A stretch of 7,797 nucleotides of DNA from a bacterium (GTDB taxonomy: Bacteria; Patescibacteriota; Minisyncoccia; Minisyncoccales; JAGMAB01): NCBI GenBank assembly GCA_030643665.1, contig DAOWKS010000038.1, forward strand, positions 1-7,797, in the 5' to 3' direction. Within the stretch, counting starts at the first letter, position 1, and the number at the start of each line of letters is the position of its first letter. The notes under the pieces were generated by a model, which did not search any database, was not told where the DNA came from, and saw only the letters and a list, made by a program, of their open reading frames with translations. Shown one piece after another: positions 6,278 to 7,797 of the stretch. A program made the position numbers and the translations under genes.

Positions 6278-7129
6278 ATGGAAAATTTAGATACTTATTG
6301 TAAAAATACTTGGTGTCCCGGCTGCAGTAATTTCGCAATTTTACAGGCATTAAAACAAGCAGTGATTTCTTTATCAGAAAAAGGAATTTCCAAAGAAAAC
6401 ATTGCGCTTACTACAGGGATTGGTTGTCACGCTAAAATTGTTGATTATTTGAATTTAAATAGTTTTTATTCTCTTCACGGAAGACCGATAGCCACGGCTG
6501 AAGGAATAAAATTAGCTAATCCTGATTTAAAGGTGCTTACTCTTTCCGGAGACGGCGATTCTTATAATGAGGGAATATCCCATCTTATTTATGCGGCTAA
6601 AAGAAACATTGATATTACTGTTTTAATCCACGATAACCGACTTTTTGCTTTAACTACCGGCCAGTTTACCGCTACTTCCCCTAAAGGCCTTAAAGGCAGG
6701 TCAACGCCTGAAGGTTGTCTTGAGGAGCCATTTAATCCTTTAGAATTAATGTTGGCTTCTAATGCTACGTTTATCGCCAGAGGTTATTCTGCTAAAATAG
6801 AGGAACTTAAAAATTTAATTATTCAAGCAATAGAACATAAAGGTTTTTCTTTTGTGGAAATATTACAGCCCTGTATTTCATTTTTTAATAGTTATCAATT
6901 TTATCAGGAACGAGTTTATGAATTAGAAGACCATGATTTTATTTCAAGAGAACAAGCGCTGAAGAAAATCAGAGAATGGAATTACAATGGAGAAGATGTA
7001 AAAATTCCTCTCGGCATTTTTTACAAAATTCAAAAGCCAACTTTTAATGATACTTTGCTTGAAAAATTAAATCCATCAAAAAGACCAAAACAGGTTGATT
7101 TTGAAAATGTCTTAAATACTCATATTTAA
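6278..7129 (+). CDS. 2-oxoacid:ferredoxin oxidoreductase beta subunit, 283 aa
   Basis: Thiamine-diphosphate and iron-sulfur subunit, partner of the preceding gamma-alpha protein. An N-terminal CPGC (13-16), GIGC (Cys50) and QPC (Cys199) together supply the four cysteines expected for one [4Fe-4S] cluster in porB/korB-type subunits. The thiamine-diphosphate/metal motif begins GDGDSYNEG (91-99) and closes with HDNRLFALTTGQ (118-129), followed by TATSPKG. The C-terminal PLGIFYKIQKPTF is typical. Length is normal for the short beta family. The gene starts 4 bp after the alpha stop, with no SD site, so coupling is likely. No separate delta (ferredoxin-like, 2x[4Fe-4S]) subunit lies nearby, so an external ferredoxin is probably the acceptor. 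Substrate is unresolved. Confidence 0.92.
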   Translation: MENLDTYCKNTWCPGCSNFAILQALKQAVISLSEKGISKENIALTTGIGCHAKIVDYLNLNSFYSLHGRPIATAEGIKLANPDLKVLTLSGDGDSYNEGISHLIYAAKRNIDITVLIHDNRLFALTTGQFTATSPKGLKGRSTPEGCLEEPFNPLELMLASNATFIARGYSAKIEELKNLIIQAIEHKGFSFVEILQPCISFFNSYQFYQERVYELEDHDFISREQALKKIREWNYNGEDVKIPLGIFYKIQKPTFNDTLLEKLNPSKRPKQVDFENVLNTHI

Positions 7130-7151
7130 AAATTTCATAGCCGAGTTTTTT

Positions 7152-7203
7152 TGATTTCACTTAAACGAACAACGGCCGTCATCCATTTAAGTGAAAGAAA
7201 TCA
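7152..7203. repeat. Long inverted repeat, possible hairpin, before the pyrF-like gene
   Basis: The arm TTTCACTTAAA (7155-7165) pairs perfectly over 11 bp with TTTAAGTGAAA (7186-7196). A 4-nt bulge (GAAA) is followed by 3 more pairs, TGA (7152-7154) with TCA (7201-7203). The 20-nt loop contains the self-complementary ACGGCCGT (7172-7179). The T-run (7146-7152) comes before the stem, not after, and no T-run follows on either strand, so it does not look like an intrinsic terminator. It ends 1 nt before the ATG at 7205, so it could mask that start or bind a dimeric regulator. Confidence 0.55.
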
Positions 7204-7204
7204 T

Positions 7205-7312
7205 ATGGAGTTGACTATCCCATTAAAATTTGATAAAAGAAAAATAGCAAGCGGAAGAGAGTTCATTAAAAATTACATATCCCGCTTGGATGAAAGAATA
7301 AAAAAAACTTAG
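7205..7312 (+). CDS. Possible small ORF, 35 aa (53 aa if TTG start), ahead of pyrF
   Basis: An ORF from ATG 7205 encodes a basic 35-residue peptide beginning MELTIPLKFDKRK and ending LDERIKKT; I recognise no family. The same frame is open all the way back to the oxidoreductase beta stop at 7127-7129, so a TTG start at 7151 would give 53 aa, but then the inverted repeat lies inside the coding region. No convincing SD precedes either start. The TAG stop (7310-7312) overlaps the SD of the pyrF-like gene (AGGAGGTGA, 7311-7319), an arrangement typical of translational coupling or leader peptides. It could also be a decayed C-terminal remnant of a larger gene, or chance. All six lysines are AAA, unlike the next gene. 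Confidence 0.3.
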   Translation: MELTIPLKFDKRKIASGREFIKNYISRLDERIKKT

Positions 7313-7319
7313 GAGGTGA
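7311..7319 (+). promoter_or_regulatory. Strong Shine-Dalgarno site of the pyrF-like gene
   Basis: AGGAGGTGA is a full match to the anti-SD complement, 10 nt before ATG 7330. It decides the start and is much stronger than anything before leuS, glmS or the oxidoreductase genes. Confidence 0.85.
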
Positions 7320-7329
7320 AAAGAAAAAA

Positions 7330-7797
7330 ATGAACAAGATAATTCCTGCGTTGGATGTAAGCAATGAGGATGCGTTGGCTCTAATCAAGAAACTGAAACC
7401 AGTAGAAAATCTATTGGCAGGCTATAAGGTAGGATCGCTATTAGTATATGCGCGCGGTATTAATGTATTGAAGGAGATAAAAGACAAGACAGGCGTGTCT
7501 ATCATATACGATGGACAGAAGTTAGGAACAGATATTCCTGATATCGTGAGAGACCAGGTAGAGTTATTGGCTATAGCTAATGTAGATCAGCTTATAGTAT
7601 GTCCGATGGGTGCTGGAGATGAAACATTGGAGTCGTTTGCGGTAGCTTGCTTTGAATACAAGATTAGACCTGTTTGTGTGATAGAGATGACACATAAAGG
7701 GGCAGAGAGGTATCTTGCGGAAGATAGCGGCGCAATGATTTTAAGAGACGCGTTAGATATGGGCATTCGAGATTTTGTCTATCCAGCCACCAAACCA
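7330..7797 (+). CDS. pyrF: Orotidine 5'-phosphate decarboxylase-like protein, 3' end outside window
   Basis: The first 156 codons are present and the frame is open at the right edge. The family decarboxylates OMP to UMP, the last step of pyrimidine synthesis, as a cytoplasmic TIM barrel. It opens with the beta-1 motif IIPALDV (4-10), then YKVG (32-35), the catalytic-type segment YDGQKLGTDIPD (60-71), CPMGAG (91-96), MTHKGAERYL (120-129) and YPATKP (151-156), the start of the phosphate-binding end. The Asp-Lys-Asp spacing is DxxKxxxD (61, 64, 68) rather than the usual DxKxxD. I recall that form from archaeal and candidate-phylum OMP decarboxylase-like proteins with DHQKAGTDIP. Start is fixed by the strong SD. 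Codon use differs from upstream genes: 7 of 12 lysines are AAG, against 3 of 21 in the oxidoreductase beta gene. A related sugar-phosphate TIM-barrel enzyme is the alternative. Confidence 0.8.
   Translation, partial: MNKIIPALDVSNEDALALIKKLKPVENLLAGYKVGSLLVYARGINVLKEIKDKTGVSIIYDGQKLGTDIPDIVRDQVELLAIANVDQLIVCPMGAGDETLESFAVACFEYKIRPVCVIEMTHKGAERYLAEDSGAMILRDALDMGIRDFVYPATKP

Noticed and set aside
7152..7203. CRISPR repeat or integron attC site
   Set aside because: The inverted repeat occurs only once in the window, with no spacer-repeat pattern, no cas genes and no integrase.
7130..7204. Intrinsic terminator after the oxidoreductase operon
   Set aside because: The hairpin at 7152-7203 has its T-run on the 5' side, and no U-tract follows the stem on either strand.
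7211..7239. TTGACT (7211-7216) as a -35 box for pyrF
   Set aside because: It is a good -35 match, but the only -10-like hexamers (GATAAA, TAAAAG) are poor or badly spaced, so no promoter is called.

Overview
The window looks like part of an AT-rich bacterial genome (about one third G+C by eye in the main gene block). It most likely belongs to the Candidate Phyla Radiation (Patescibacteria), perhaps Parcubacteria. This placement is inferred from the style of the proteins, overwhelming use of AAA for lysine, near absence of Shine-Dalgarno (SD) sites in the main block, very short gene spacing, and short tandem 'word' repeats inside coding regions of a kind I recall from Parcubacteria. No rRNA or other marker settles it.

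Layout: a small, unrecognised 69-aa gene lies on the minus strand at the left end. A 104-bp divergent promoter region follows, then a rightward block of four complete genes: leuS (leucyl-tRNA synthetase), glmS (glucosamine-6-phosphate synthase), and the two subunits of a 2-oxoacid:ferredoxin oxidoreductase (gamma-alpha fusion, then beta). Spacings are 45, 4 and 4 bp, so glmS and the two oxidoreductase genes are almost certainly one transcript, and leuS may share it. After a 200-bp gap with a long inverted repeat and a possible 35-53-aa ORF, a gene with a perfect SD site starts. It is a pyrF-like orotidine 5'-phosphate decarboxylase, cut by the window's right edge.

The genes are mostly housekeeping: charging tRNA-Leu, making glucosamine-6-phosphate for cell-wall or surface sugars, ferredoxin-linked oxidation of a 2-oxoacid to an acyl-CoA, and the last step of UMP synthesis. 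I see no defence, CRISPR, transposon or phage system.

The most interesting structure is below gene level. leuS carries five separate tracts of degenerate 7- or 8-bp tandem words, each apparently in a variable surface loop, and related heptamer tracts occur in the glmS leader and in the oxidoreductase alpha gene. Other points are a promoter that would give leuS an almost leaderless mRNA, and a change in codon use and start-site style between the oxidoreductase genes and pyrF.
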